64,000 bases of DNA from Streptomyces sp. NRRL S-646 (GTDB lineage Bacteria > Actinomycetota > Actinomycetes > Streptomycetales > Streptomycetaceae), in the NCBI RefSeq assembly GCF_000720765.1, contig NZ_JODC01000005.1, forward strand, positions 310,001 through 374,000. The letters are read 5' to 3'. Under the pieces are notes generated by a model. The model had not been told where the DNA came from and did not search any database. It was given only the letters and a program-made list of their open reading frames with translations. The position numbers and the translations under genes are program-made. Position 1 is the stretch's first letter. Each line of letters opens with the position of its first letter. Positions 16,081 to 24,212 of this stretch are shown here, piece by piece.

Positions 16081-19000
16081 CTAAGGAAGCGGCTCGATCC
16101 TGTGGTCGCGGAGCACCCGGACGCGCGCTCGACGGCTCACAGTGTAGGCGGCCGAATGAGCCTCCTCCGCCATCTCGTCACCATGGGCAATCATACTCAA
16201 AATGATCTCCAAAGACTTGATGTCATCGGCGACCGCGGCCGCTTTCCCTAGTAGACGCCGTTTCCGTCTATCCGCGACTGGCTGGCTCTTTTGCGGGCGC
16301 GCGCCAAAATCTGAGGCAACAGCGCCCAGGACAGCATTCACCCGCGACTTCGGAATACTTAGGTGGCTATACAAAAGCAGGTCGCGCACAGCTCTACTAG
16401 AATACCGGCGAAGTATGCTATCCACCCAGGCTTCCGAATCCAATACTGCGAGCCACTCGTAGGCATCTCTTTGTTCCCTATGGGACGTTTCCGCCAACGC
16501 ACGGAGATGCTGCACCATACCGCTCACCCCATATGGGGTGATCGCCTTGGCGAGACGTCGCGCAATGCGTCCCCGCCAGCTGTAGGCGTGCCCGAGATGG
16601 GCCTTATAACTCAAGCTGGCCGAGACAGAGCCACTCATGATCTCGCGGTGGATCAGATCGAGACCGGTTGGCGCGCCCCAAGCCGCCAAGGTGGCAGCTG
16701 CCCCCGTGGACACGTATGCATTCGAGCTATCGAGAAGCGCTGCAATCTCGCCCTCAGTGCCAGGCGTGTGATCGAGGCACTCCAGAGCGAACCACCTAAT
16801 TTGCCAGGGCGTCGACTCGTCAGCAGCCAGGTCGAGCAAGGATGCGCGGCAATATCGTCCGTGAACTTCGCTGAAGTTGTCCGCCAGAGCGGCAACGATC
16901 GGGAGCCTGTGATCGTCAGGGATCCCGTCCGACTGGACAATATTGAGCAGAACGCCAACGCCTTGTTCGCCTGAAAGACTCAGATACGCGGCCGCTAGTT
17001 GAAGACGTTCAAAGAACCAGTCACAGTCGATCACCAACAGCCTTTGCAGGTCTTCGAGAGCAGTTGCATCCCCGCTGTCCCTTAGTGCTGCCACTCCTGC
17101 AGTGATGAGTTCGTCCTGGTGTCGTCCTGCATCTCGGGCATGCTCCATCGCATCCAAGACGGACTGCATAGGTCCGCCGACGGCGCCGAGCGCTCTGACA
17201 ACAGTAGATACGCGCACAACTATTTCGTAACTCGGCTTCCTGTGGGCCGAGATGGCTGCAATTGCCTCCGCCAACTCCGCAAGCAACACGGGCACAGCAG
17301 CCTCCAGTCGCAGCGTGCCAAAGGCGGTGATTACATGCCTCGACACTGTGAGTTGACGGCGTTCGCTCCTTGATAGAAGTGCGTGCAAGCCCACCAGCCG
17401 ATCCCCGACTCCATGTCCGCCATGCATCGCTAGGGCATCCACGAGAGCCGCCTGCACCGCCTCATTCCTACTGCCGTCCCCGATGTACGCAATGATGTCC
17501 CTCATATGCCTTTCAGAACCCAGGACACTCACAATTGCCTCAGCCGTACGCCGTCGTTCCTCGGCATATGGCGATGTCTCCAGCAGCTCCCACGTCGTAT
17601 TAATGATCTGCTGCCGCAATTCCACATCCGCCACCCGCGGGCTACCAGTCAAGCAACGGACGGCCAACAACAAGTCGCTGTGGAACAGATCATCGCCCGG
17701 CAAGTCGAGAATTTCACGCCGACCGGATGTACTCGGCCGGGTCCGTCGTGGTCCTGGCACCAATTGCAATACGCCGAGCAGCAGTGGTGACGCGTCCGGC
17801 AGCGATCCAGCCAGGAGGAGGATTACCTCTTCCCACCAGGGTTCATAACGGGCTGCAACGGCTCTATCGACGCCATGCACCCCTTCCTCCAGCAGCGCGG
17901 TCGCAGCGAAATGCTCCTGAAGGGTGAGATGGAGGAAGCCATACCAACCGTGAGCTTGCACCTTGAGCAAGCCATAATGGGCTGCGATCTCGTGCAGGAT
18001 GTCGCGGTTGTCGGTGCGTGGAAGGTCGATGGTAGGCAGGTAGTCTGCGATGAGGTCGAGGAGGTCGTCCTCGGGGAAGTACCTCTGACCCCGTTCGTGG
18101 TAGTGGCGAGCGATCTGCTTGAGCAGGTCCTGTTTCCGGTCCGTAGTGAAGCGGCTGTAACGGGCGATGTTGCGGTGGGCGTCCCATTCGCGCAGCAGAA
18201 CCTCGACGCAGCGGCGGTACAGAGCAGCGCGCCGTTCCGGCAGCTCCAGGTCACGCTCATACACGATGGCGATCAGACTAAGTAGCAGTGGGTTCGTGGC
18301 AAGGGTTTGTAGGCGGGCGTTTGCGGACAGCGCGCGGACTAGAGAATCGGAGCGGCGGTCATCGTCGCCAAACCAGTTGGCGACGAATGTTTCGATCTGT
18401 GGCCACTCGAAATCCAGCGCTTCGAGCACCTGGAACTGAGTTAAGCCGCCGCGCCAGCCGTGACGCCGGCAAGTCGTGGCGATCAGCGCCCGTGGGAAGC
18501 GGTTGGCCAAACGGGCCACTTCCTCCGTGACCCGATGGTAAGCGTCCAATGCCTCTTTGGCGCTTCCTCCACCCATAACCTCGTCCAGGCCGTCAAGCAA
18601 CAAGGCCGCCTGACCTGTTACAAGTTGTTCCTCGACGTAGGCCCGAGCATCGGCGAAGCCATACTGGCTTTCCCAGTGCTCCGCAAGATAGTCGAGCAAT
18701 GAGGCGTGCCCGCTCTTGACGAAGCGAAACAGCTCAACATACGCGGGGAGTTCTGGTAGCCCTTGACCGGAAGTCTGTTCGGCCATGCAGAGGGCCAGGT
18801 GCCGAAGCATGGTGGTCTTGCCGGCGCCAGGATCTCCGACGACAACAATGCGGTGGTAGCGCTGAAGAGCGTCTACGGGAGCATAGGTCTGTGCCGTAGC
18901 TGCGTCGAGTGCAGACGACTCGCAGCCTGCCTCGTCGCGGCGGCTTCGGCCAAGCTCTTCCTCCAGCAGGAACCGCGGCGGCTCTTGCTCCTGCACACGT

Positions 19001-19437
19001 ACCTGGACGTACAGGCGATCCAGTTGCATACGGCGAGACATGTCCAGGATCCGCAGTGTCGACAGCTCTTGCACCAGGCGCGCGCAATAAGCGGCTGCCC
19101 CAGCCTCAAGGTCGTTACGGCGGGCCGTAATTAGCGCGCCGGTTTGTGCAGCTTCGCGAGCTGTGTCGTTCTCTATCTCTCTAGATATACGCTCACGTTC
19201 GCGCCCCTCGGCGCGTTGCTTGAGTTCCAGCTCATGTTCCTTTAGCCGCCGATTCGCAGCTTCCTGAAGATCGATCTTTTCTCGTTCGAGCTTCCTGTTC
19301 CGCCGCGCCTGCCAGAGCGCGACTCCAGCCGCGACAATCGCGGCGGTTATTGCTCCGATAGCCGTAACCGCCGGTGTATTGATGATCGACGTACCCGAAG
19401 CCGCCGCGACGATCACATCAAGCACCAAACCCCCCAC
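16081..19437 (-). CDS. Membrane-anchored NACHT-family NTPase with HEAT-like repeats (NLR-like)
   Basis: 1118 residues. A transmembrane helix (about 24-42, TAIGAITAAIVAAGVALW) leads into a charged coiled coil (45-95). The NACHT ATPase follows: Walker A GDPGAGKTT (201-209), Walker B ALLLDGLDEV (278-287), NPLLLSLI (382-389), and the winged-helix signature FLHLTLQEHFAA (501-512). LDRLYVQVRV (139-148) is typical just before bacterial NACHT cores. From about 590 onward the protein consists of helical HEAT-like repeats, a plausible ligand-sensing surface. Bacterial NACHT proteins are often antiphage NLR-like sensors; here the membrane helix may be the effector. Codon use is visibly less GC-biased than in neighbours, implying horizontal transfer. 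Confidence 0.9.
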   Translation of the reverse strand: MGGLVLDVIVAAASGTSIINTPAVTAIGAITAAIVAAGVALWQARRNRKLEREKIDLQEAANRRLKEHELELKQRAEGRERERISREIENDTAREAAQTGALITARRNDLEAGAAAYCARLVQELSTLRILDMSRRMQLDRLYVQVRVQEQEPPRFLLEEELGRSRRDEAGCESSALDAATAQTYAPVDALQRYHRIVVVGDPGAGKTTMLRHLALCMAEQTSGQGLPELPAYVELFRFVKSGHASLLDYLAEHWESQYGFADARAYVEEQLVTGQAALLLDGLDEVMGGGSAKEALDAYHRVTEEVARLANRFPRALIATTCRRHGWRGGLTQFQVLEALDFEWPQIETFVANWFGDDDRRSDSLVRALSANARLQTLATNPLLLSLIAIVYERDLELPERRAALYRRCVEVLLREWDAHRNIARYSRFTTDRKQDLLKQIARHYHERGQRYFPEDDLLDLIADYLPTIDLPRTDNRDILHEIAAHYGLLKVQAHGWYGFLHLTLQEHFAATALLEEGVHGVDRAVAARYEPWWEEVILLLAGSLPDASPLLLGVLQLVPGPRRTRPSTSGRREILDLPGDDLFHSDLLLAVRCLTGSPRVADVELRQQIINTTWELLETSPYAEERRRTAEAIVSVLGSERHMRDIIAYIGDGSRNEAVQAALVDALAMHGGHGVGDRLVGLHALLSRSERRQLTVSRHVITAFGTLRLEAAVPVLLAELAEAIAAISAHRKPSYEIVVRVSTVVRALGAVGGPMQSVLDAMEHARDAGRHQDELITAGVAALRDSGDATALEDLQRLLVIDCDWFFERLQLAAAYLSLSGEQGVGVLLNIVQSDGIPDDHRLPIVAALADNFSEVHGRYCRASLLDLAADESTPWQIRWFALECLDHTPGTEGEIAALLDSSNAYVSTGAAATLAAWGAPTGLDLIHREIMSGSVSASLSYKAHLGHAYSWRGRIARRLAKAITPYGVSGMVQHLRALAETSHREQRDAYEWLAVLDSEAWVDSILRRYSSRAVRDLLLYSHLSIPKSRVNAVLGAVASDFGARPQKSQPVADRRKRRLLGKAAAVADDIKSLEIILSMIAHGDEMAEEAHSAAYTVSRRARVRVLRDHRIEPLP

Positions 19438-19628
19438 GTCCCCCAGATCTGACTACTCGTCGATTCTCGCACCTACCGACTTGTGCCACTACGCGCTTCG
19501 CATAGTTCGCGTCCTTCACCCCGAAGACAGCGACGAGAGGAGCAGTAGTTGAACTTGGCTGCAGCAGGCGCTTGGCCGCCGTGGGCGAAGCAAGCCGCCG
19601 CAAGAAGACGGCGGTGGCCACGCAGCGC

Positions 19629-19967
19629 CTAGTCCAGCATCCCCAGGGCCGTATCAGGCTGGCACTGCGGACACGCCTTCACCCCGTCGGCGAGCGCCCG
19701 CCGGGCCTGGTCTCGGCTGATGGCCCGGCTGTGCTTGCCCGCGTTCCAGCATCTCCGACGTGCACGTACACGGGTGCGGCGTGCCGGTTGCGCCCGAGTT
19801 CGATCAGCCACTCCGGCGCGGCCGGGCGGGCCTGAACGCCCGCGCTGCCGCTCGCCCTCCCGCCGCTCCTCGTCGGCGATCCAGCGGCGGGTGCGCGCCA
19901 GGTCCCGTTCCTGCACGCGCTCCAGGAAGCGGAGTAGCGAGAGTCTCGACGGGACTGGATCGTTCAC
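19629..19967 (-). pseudogene. DUF6233-like gene with two frameshifts
   Basis: The N-terminus (VPSRLSLLRFLERVQERDLA, RRWIADEERREGERQ) and C-terminus (CWNAGKHSRAISRDQARRAL, ACPQCQPDTALGMLD) match DUF6233 proteins common in Streptomyces accessory DNA. Between them the expected APEWLIELGRNRHAAPVYVH is present but in another frame (about 19747-19825), so two compensating small indels have occurred. The nominal frame remains open, giving a scrambled middle. Start GTG 19967. Probably a decayed passenger of the block; a sequencing error in two places is less likely. Confidence 0.7.
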
Positions 19968-20026
19968 ATGTTCGATTCTATGATCACGGTGGCAACCTGC
20001 AATCCCCGAGGTCACCAGGAGGCGGC

Positions 20027-20416
20027 GTGGCCCGCGAGTGTATGACCTTGGCGGAACTCTTCCGGCGGAACGGCGTTGCCCCGGAGACGCTGCCCCACGC
20101 CCCACCATCGCCGCCGGACAGCCTGGTGCGCGCACGCATCACGCAGACGCCGCTGCAGCCGTGTGCCGCCTGCGGCGACGACAGCTCCCACATCCTCGTG
20201 CGGGACTTCGGTGACGGCCCCCGCTGGGTTGATCTGTGCTGGGAGCACAGGTGGGCCACCGTGGAGCCGTCGCCGGGCATGCCCACCACGCTGGAGGGCA
20301 TCCTCGCCGACGTTCGGGAAGTCGCCGCCGAACTGGGCCTGGAGCTGCACCCCATCAGCCCAGAGGAGTTCCAGGAGATGGCCCATCGGGCGAGGGAACG
20401 CCGTGGACAGCCCTGA
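20027..20416 (+). CDS. Small protein with a putative CxxC/CxxH zinc site
   Basis: 129 residues from GTG 20027, with aggagg at good spacing. The middle contains QPCAACGDDSSHILVRDFGD and RWVDLCWEHRW, i.e. CxxC and CxxH pairs about 27 residues apart that could bind zinc. The C-terminal half is helical and acidic (ILADVREVAAELGLELH, SPEEFQEMAHRARERR). Its stop overlaps the start of the next small gene by 14 bp. I know similar small genes from Streptomyces mobile elements but no assigned function. Confidence 0.65.
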   Translation: MARECMTLAELFRRNGVAPETLPHAPPSPPDSLVRARITQTPLQPCAACGDDSSHILVRDFGDGPRWVDLCWEHRWATVEPSPGMPTTLEGILADVREVAAELGLELHPISPEEFQEMAHRARERRGQP

Positions 20417-20603
20417 GCGCTTCCATCTCACCCACAGCGCCGGCGGCCGCCCGGTGGCCCACGGCTGGTGGTCGGACGAAGTGGTCGCGCGCGGCAAGTT
20501 CGTCTTGTGGGTTGGCCAGTACGGCTCCATCGCCGGCACCCGTATCAGGCTGGTCGACGAGGTCGAAGCCCGCACGCTGGCCGTCTGGCCCGACCCGACG
20601 TAG
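20403..20603 (+). CDS. Small hypothetical protein, translationally coupled
   Basis: 66 residues from GTG 20403, overlapping the preceding gene by 14 bp, with gaggga upstream. The sequence is beta-rich (HLTHSAGGRPVAHGWWSDEV, GKFVLWVGQYGSIAGTRIRL, VEARTLAVWPDPT) and has no cysteines or membrane segments. Family not recognised; the coupling suggests it works with the putative zinc-binding partner. It converges on glnA. Confidence 0.6.
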   Translation: MDSPERFHLTHSAGGRPVAHGWWSDEVVARGKFVLWVGQYGSIAGTRIRLVDEVEARTLAVWPDPT

Positions 20604-20669
20604 CCGTGTCAGCTCTCCGGCTGGGGGCGCCGCACGGCCCGCTTCACCGCCAGCTGAGCCCGAAACGAC

Positions 20670-20712
20670 CCGTCGGCCGTGCCCTTCCAGCGAGGAAGAA
20701 CACGGCCGACGG
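20670..20712. terminator. Hairpin downstream of glnA inside the block
   Basis: A 12-bp perfect inverted repeat, ccgtcggccgtg (20670-20681) and cacggccgacgg (20701-20712), with a 19-base loop. It lies between the convergent small genes and glnA and may replace the displaced terminator. No U-tract is evident. Confidence 0.5.
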
Positions 20713-20726
20713 CCCACACACGGCCC
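20708..20726 (+). repeat. 19-bp direct repeat inside the right end of the block
   Basis: gacggcccacacacggccc, one mismatch from the copy at 15908-15926 and in the same orientation. Confidence 0.5.
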
Positions 20727-20761
20727 AGGGGAGCGGAAACCCGCTCTGACCTGGGGCGATA

Positions 20762-20775
20762 TCACACGTCGAAGT
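20762..20775. other. Right 14-bp direct repeat within the glnA 3' end (putative att site)
   Basis: atcacacgtcgaag covers the glnA stop codon and its last codons; identical to 15787-15800. The AG and G at the next positions also match, giving 17 of 18. Confidence 0.6.
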
Positions 20776-22171
20776 AGAGCTCGAACTCGTGCGGGTGCGG
20801 ACGCAGCTGCAGCGGGGCGATCTCGTTCGCGCGCTTGTAGTCGATCCACGTCTCGATCAGGTCGGACGTGAAGACGTCACCGGCGAGCAGGAACTCGTGG
20901 TCGCTCTCGAGGCGGTCGAGGACGGCGGGGAGCGAGGTCGGGACCTGCGCGACGCCCGCGTGCTCCTCGGGAGCCAGCTCGTAGAGGTCCTTGTCGATCG
21001 GCTCGGCCGGCTCGATCTTGTTCTTGATGCCGTCCAGGCCCGCGAGCAGCAGCGCGGAGAACGCCAGGTACGGGTTGCCGGAGGAGTCGGGCGCACGGAA
21101 CTCGACGCGCTTGGCCTTCGGGTTGGAGCCCGTGATCGGGATACGCATGGCCGCGGAGCGGTTGCGCTGCGAGTACACCAGGTTGACCGGGGCCTCGAAG
21201 CCCGGCACCAGACGGTGGTAGGAGTTCACCGTCGGGTTGGTGAAGGCCAGCAGCGACGGGGCGTGCTTGAGGATGCCGCCGATGTAGTAGCGGGCGGTGT
21301 CCGACAGGCCCGCGTAGCCGGCCTCGTCGTAGAACAGCGGGGCGCCGCCCGACCACAGCGACTGGTGGACGTGCATGCCCGAGCCGTTGTCGCCGAAGAT
21401 CGGCTTCGGCATGAAGGTCGCGGTCTTGCCGTTGCGCCAGGCGACGTTCTTCACGATGTACTTGAAGAGCTGGAGGTCGTCGGCCGCGGCGAGCAGCGTG
21501 TTGAACTTGTAGTTGATCTCGGCCTGGCCGGCGGTGCCCACCTCGTGGTGCTGGCGCTCGACCTGGAGGCCGGATTTGGCCAGCTCCAGGGAGATCTCGG
21601 CACGCAGGTCGGCGAAGTGGTCGACCGGCGGGGTCGGGAAGTAACCGCCCTTGTAGCGGACCTTGTAACCACGGTTGTCCTCGAGGGCACCGGTGTTCCA
21701 GGCGCCGGCCTCGGAGTCGATGTGGTAGAAGGCCTCGTTCGCGGAGGTCTGGAAGCGCACGCTGTCGAACACGTAGAACTCGGCCTCGGGGCCGAAGTAC
21801 GCGGTGTCGGCGATACCGGTGGACGCCAGGTAGGCCTCCGCCTTCTTCGCCACGTTGCGCGGGTCACGGGAGTACTGCTCGCCCGTGATCGGGTCGTGGA
21901 TGAAGAAGTTGATGTTGACCGTCTTGTCGCGGCGGAAGGGGTCGACGCGCGCGGTGGACAGGTCGGCGCGGAGCGCCATGTCGGACTCGTGGATGGCCTG
22001 GAAGCCGCGGATCGAGGAGCCGTCGAAGGCCAGCTCCTCGGCCGGGTCGAAGGCCTCCGCCGGAATCGTGAAGTGCTGCATCACACCCGGCAGGTCGCAG
22101 AAGCGGACGTCGACGAACTTGACGTCCTCGTCCGCGATGAACTTCTTGGCCTCGTCGGCGTTCTGGAACAT
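20762..22171 (-). CDS. glnA: Glutamine synthetase type I
   Basis: 469 residues, the standard GSI-beta length. Motifs are DGSSIRGF near the N-terminus, the ATP/metal strand [47 protein letters not shown] and [11 protein letters not shown]. The tyrosine in the last is residue 397, the canonical adenylylation site. ATG 22171 follows GTAGGAGGAG; the longer frame upstream is rejected because it runs through the GlnR box. It makes glutamine in the cytoplasm as a dodecamer. A GlnR box lies upstream and the 3' end is the apparent integration target of the NACHT block. Confidence 0.98.
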   Translation of the reverse strand: MFQNADEAKKFIADEDVKFVDVRFCDLPGVMQHFTIPAEAFDPAEELAFDGSSIRGFQAIHESDMALRADLSTARVDPFRRDKTVNINFFIHDPITGEQYSRDPRNVAKKAEAYLASTGIADTAYFGPEAEFYVFDSVRFQTSANEAFYHIDSEAGAWNTGALEDNRGYKVRYKGGYFPTPPVDHFADLRAEISLELAKSGLQVERQHHEVGTAGQAEINYKFNTLLAAADDLQLFKYIVKNVAWRNGKTATFMPKPIFGDNGSGMHVHQSLWSGGAPLFYDEAGYAGLSDTARYYIGGILKHAPSLLAFTNPTVNSYHRLVPGFEAPVNLVYSQRNRSAAMRIPITGSNPKAKRVEFRAPDSSGNPYLAFSALLLAGLDGIKNKIEPAEPIDKDLYELAPEEHAGVAQVPTSLPAVLDRLESDHEFLLAGDVFTSDLIETWIDYKRANEIAPLQLRPHPHEFELYFDV

Positions 22172-22267
22172 CCAGCTCCTCCTACTCCCGACCGTCCTGC
22201 CGGGGTGGTAGTTCGTTCGTGCGGCCAGTGCGGTGGCACACGCTGTCCCCGACCCTAGGGACGGGTG

Positions 22268-22305
22268 ATTTCTCGGGCGTGACCCATTTGTTTCGCACAA
22301 GTTAA
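22268..22305 (-). promoter_or_regulatory. GlnR operator upstream of glnA
   Basis: On the minus strand TTAAC, GAAAC, GTCAC and GAAAT are each separated by six bases, an excellent match to the GlnR box. It is 97-134 bp upstream of the glnA start, nearly the same distance as the box at glnII. Confidence 0.9.
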
Positions 22306-22368
22306 CCGGACCCAGTCCGGTGTACCCCACCTGTCCGTATCGCGAAACGGGCGCAGTACCGTGGACGC

Positions 22369-22836
22369 GTGGACAACAGGGATGCAATCGGCTCATGGCT
22401 CTCGGGCCCCCGCGCGGCCGCAGAGGAAGCCGGTGTCGACTTCGGATACCGCGGCGAACAGCTCGGTCTGCCGGAGGAGGGGCCGGGCTCGATCGCCCGC
22501 CCGGGCCGCCGGTTCGGTGCCCTCGTCGTCGACTGGGGCCTGTGCCTCTTGATCGCATACGGCCTGATCACGCACGGCTACGACCAGGCGACGGGCAACT
22601 GGGCCCTGCTCATCTTCTTCCTGCTCGGCGTCCTGACCGTCGGGACGATCGGCGTGACCCCCGGTAAGCGCCTCTTCGGCCTCCGCGTGGTCGCCCTGGA
22701 CACCGGCCGCCCCAGCCCCCTGCGCGCCACCCTCCGCACGGCCCTGCTGTGCATCGCCATCCCGGCCCTGATCTGGGACCGCGACGGCAGGGGGCTGCAC
22801 GACCGGCTGGCCCGCACGGTCGAGGTCCGCAGCTAG
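22369..22836 (+). CDS. RDD-family membrane protein
   Basis: 155 residues from GTG 22369. After a soluble N-terminus (to about 45) comes [20 protein letters not shown], the RDD signature region with the arginine and aspartate, then two further hydrophobic segments ([29 protein letters not shown]). [12 protein letters not shown] and [12 protein letters not shown] complete the family pattern. RDD proteins are polytopic membrane proteins of mostly unknown role, sometimes linked to ion transport. A long terminator separates it from the convergent DUF4191 gene. Confidence 0.88.
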   Translation: MDNRDAIGSWLSGPRAAAEEAGVDFGYRGEQLGLPEEGPGSIARPGRRFGALVVDWGLCLLIAYGLITHGYDQATGNWALLIFFLLGVLTVGTIGVTPGKRLFGLRVVALDTGRPSPLRATLRTALLCIAIPALIWDRDGRGLHDRLARTVEVRS

Positions 22837-22914
22837 CCGCTCCGCGGGCTGCGCCGATCATCGTCTGCGGCACCGCCGCGGACTTCGCTCGCCCTGCGTG
22901 CTCCTCGGGTGCTG

Positions 22915-22965
22915 CTACGACGATGGGGGGCGCCCGGTCACTCCGGGCGCCCCCCATCGTCGTAG
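22915..22965. terminator. Bidirectional terminator, 23-bp perfect stem
   Basis: ctacgacgatggggggcgcc (stem continues cgg) pairs perfectly with its inverse across a five-base loop, tcact. It lies between the convergent RDD and DUF4191 genes. Confidence 0.9.
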
Positions 22966-22973
22966 GAGGAAAC

Positions 22974-23672
22974 TCAGCGGGCCTTGCCGCCCTTCGGCAG
23001 CTTCATGCCCTTCGGCATCGGGCCCTTGGGGAGCGGCATATTGCTCATCAGGTCGCCCATGGCGCGCAGCCGGTCGTTGGTGGCTGTCACCTGCGGGCCG
23101 GTGAGGACGCGCGGCAGCTTGAGCATCGTGGTCCGCACCTTCTTCAGCGGGACCTGGCCGTCGCCCGTGCCGACGATGACGTCGTGCACCGGTACGTCCG
23201 CGACGATGCGGTTCATCTTCTTCTTCTCGGCGGCCAGCAGGCTCTTCACCCGGTTCGGGTTGCCCTCGGCGACCAGGACGATGCCGGCCTTGCCGACGGC
23301 CCGGTGCACCACGTCCTGGCTGCGGTTCATGGCCACCGCCGGAGTGGTGGTCCACCCCCGGCCGATGTTGTCGAGCACCGCCGCGGCCGCGCCCGGCTGG
23401 CCCTCCATCTGCCCGAAGGCCGCCCGCTCGGCCCGGCGCCCGAACACGATCGCCGTTCCGAGGAAGGCGAGCAGCAGGCCCAGGATGCCGAGATAGATGG
23501 GGTGACCGATCAAGAAACCGATCGCGAGGAAAACACCGAAGATGCCGATGCCGACAGCCGCGAGTACAAGACCGATCTTCTTGTCGGCCTTGCGGGTCAT
23601 CTTGTAGGTCAGAGCGATCTGCTTCAGTCGCCCGGGGTTCGCAGCGTCCGCTGCAGGTTCCTTCCTCGCCAT
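22974..23672 (-). CDS. DUF4191 family membrane protein
   Basis: 232 residues. Two closely spaced membrane helices (about 33-75; IGLVLAAVGIGIFGVFLAIG and IYLGILGLLLAFLGTAIVFG) are followed by a cytoplasmic domain with RGWTTTPAVAMNRSQDVVHR, GKAGIVLVAEGNPNRVKSLL and VPLKKVRTTMLKLPR. This is the actinobacterial DUF4191 family, conserved next to lipA/lipB and glnA but of unknown function. The C-terminus is rich in proline, glycine and lysine. Single gene on the minus strand. Confidence 0.88.
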   Translation of the reverse strand: MARKEPAADAANPGRLKQIALTYKMTRKADKKIGLVLAAVGIGIFGVFLAIGFLIGHPIYLGILGLLLAFLGTAIVFGRRAERAAFGQMEGQPGAAAAVLDNIGRGWTTTPAVAMNRSQDVVHRAVGKAGIVLVAEGNPNRVKSLLAAEKKKMNRIVADVPVHDVIVGTGDGQVPLKKVRTTMLKLPRVLTGPQVTATNDRLRAMGDLMSNMPLPKGPMPKGMKLPKGGKAR

Positions 23673-23732
23673 GCCACGAAGTCTACGTGGCCCCGGGAGC
23701 GCCGTATGACGGCAGTGTCCGGAGGGTGGGAT

Positions 23733-23933
23733 TCAGGGGCGGACGACGAGGGTCTGCTCCATGACGCGCTGGGCTTCGACGCGGTCCTTGGCGCGGCGGC
23801 GGTCCTCCAGGACGGAGGTCCAGGCGTTGCGGCGGGCGGTGCGCTGACCGCTGCTCATGAGCAGCGACTCGACTGCACGCAGTGCAGTGGTGAACGACGG
23901 GATGGCGTTGGCGCGAACCGGCGCGGCCTGCAT
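23733..23933 (-). CDS. Small conserved hypothetical protein
   Basis: 66 residues from ATG 23933, with a gaggggggacc purine run upstream: MQAAPVRANAIPSFTTALRA, then SLLMSSGQRTARRNAWTSVL and a basic helix DRRRAKDRVEAQRVMEQTLV. No domain recognised. The upstream region carries a 9-bp inverted repeat (24002-24042) that might be an operator. Conserved position between lipA and DUF4191 supports a real gene. Confidence 0.6.
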   Translation of the reverse strand: MQAAPVRANAIPSFTTALRAVESLLMSSGQRTARRNAWTSVLEDRRRAKDRVEAQRVMEQTLVVRP

Positions 23934-24001
23934 GGTGGAGGTCCCCCCTCGGGATACGGGCACTGGGAGTTGGTGTACGTGGCGTGAGTCCAGCGTCACT
24001 G

Positions 24002-24042
24002 ATTGGTGTTACCAGGGCGTGACCGACCGGTCAAACACCAAT
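24002..24042. promoter_or_regulatory. Inverted repeat upstream of the small conserved gene
   Basis: attggtgtt (24002-24010) and aacaccaat (24034-24042), 23 bp apart, centred in the promoter region of the gene starting at 23933. An unidentified regulator could bind. The rest of 23934-24212 holds nothing I can name. Confidence 0.4.
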
Positions 24043-24212
24043 GAAGCCTTGATGTGACGGGCCAAAACGCTGACGCGGCCCTGACGGCGCCCTCATCTGC
24101 GAGGACGGTCAGGACCGCGTCGATTCGGCCGTTACTGGCCGGTAGTTTCTTGTGCGCAGTTTCACACGGAATGGTGGCACTCCGTGCCATCAGGCGGCGG
24201 TTCGTGCGAGCG

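Noticed and set aside
20789..22258. Plus-strand 489-residue frame opposite glnA
   Set aside because: Antisense of a highly conserved gene; repetitive Val/Asp/Arg composition and no family features.
22172..22558. N-terminal extension of glnA
   Set aside because: It reads through the promoter and GlnR box; ATG 22171 has an excellent ribosome site and gives the canonical 469 residues with Tyr397.
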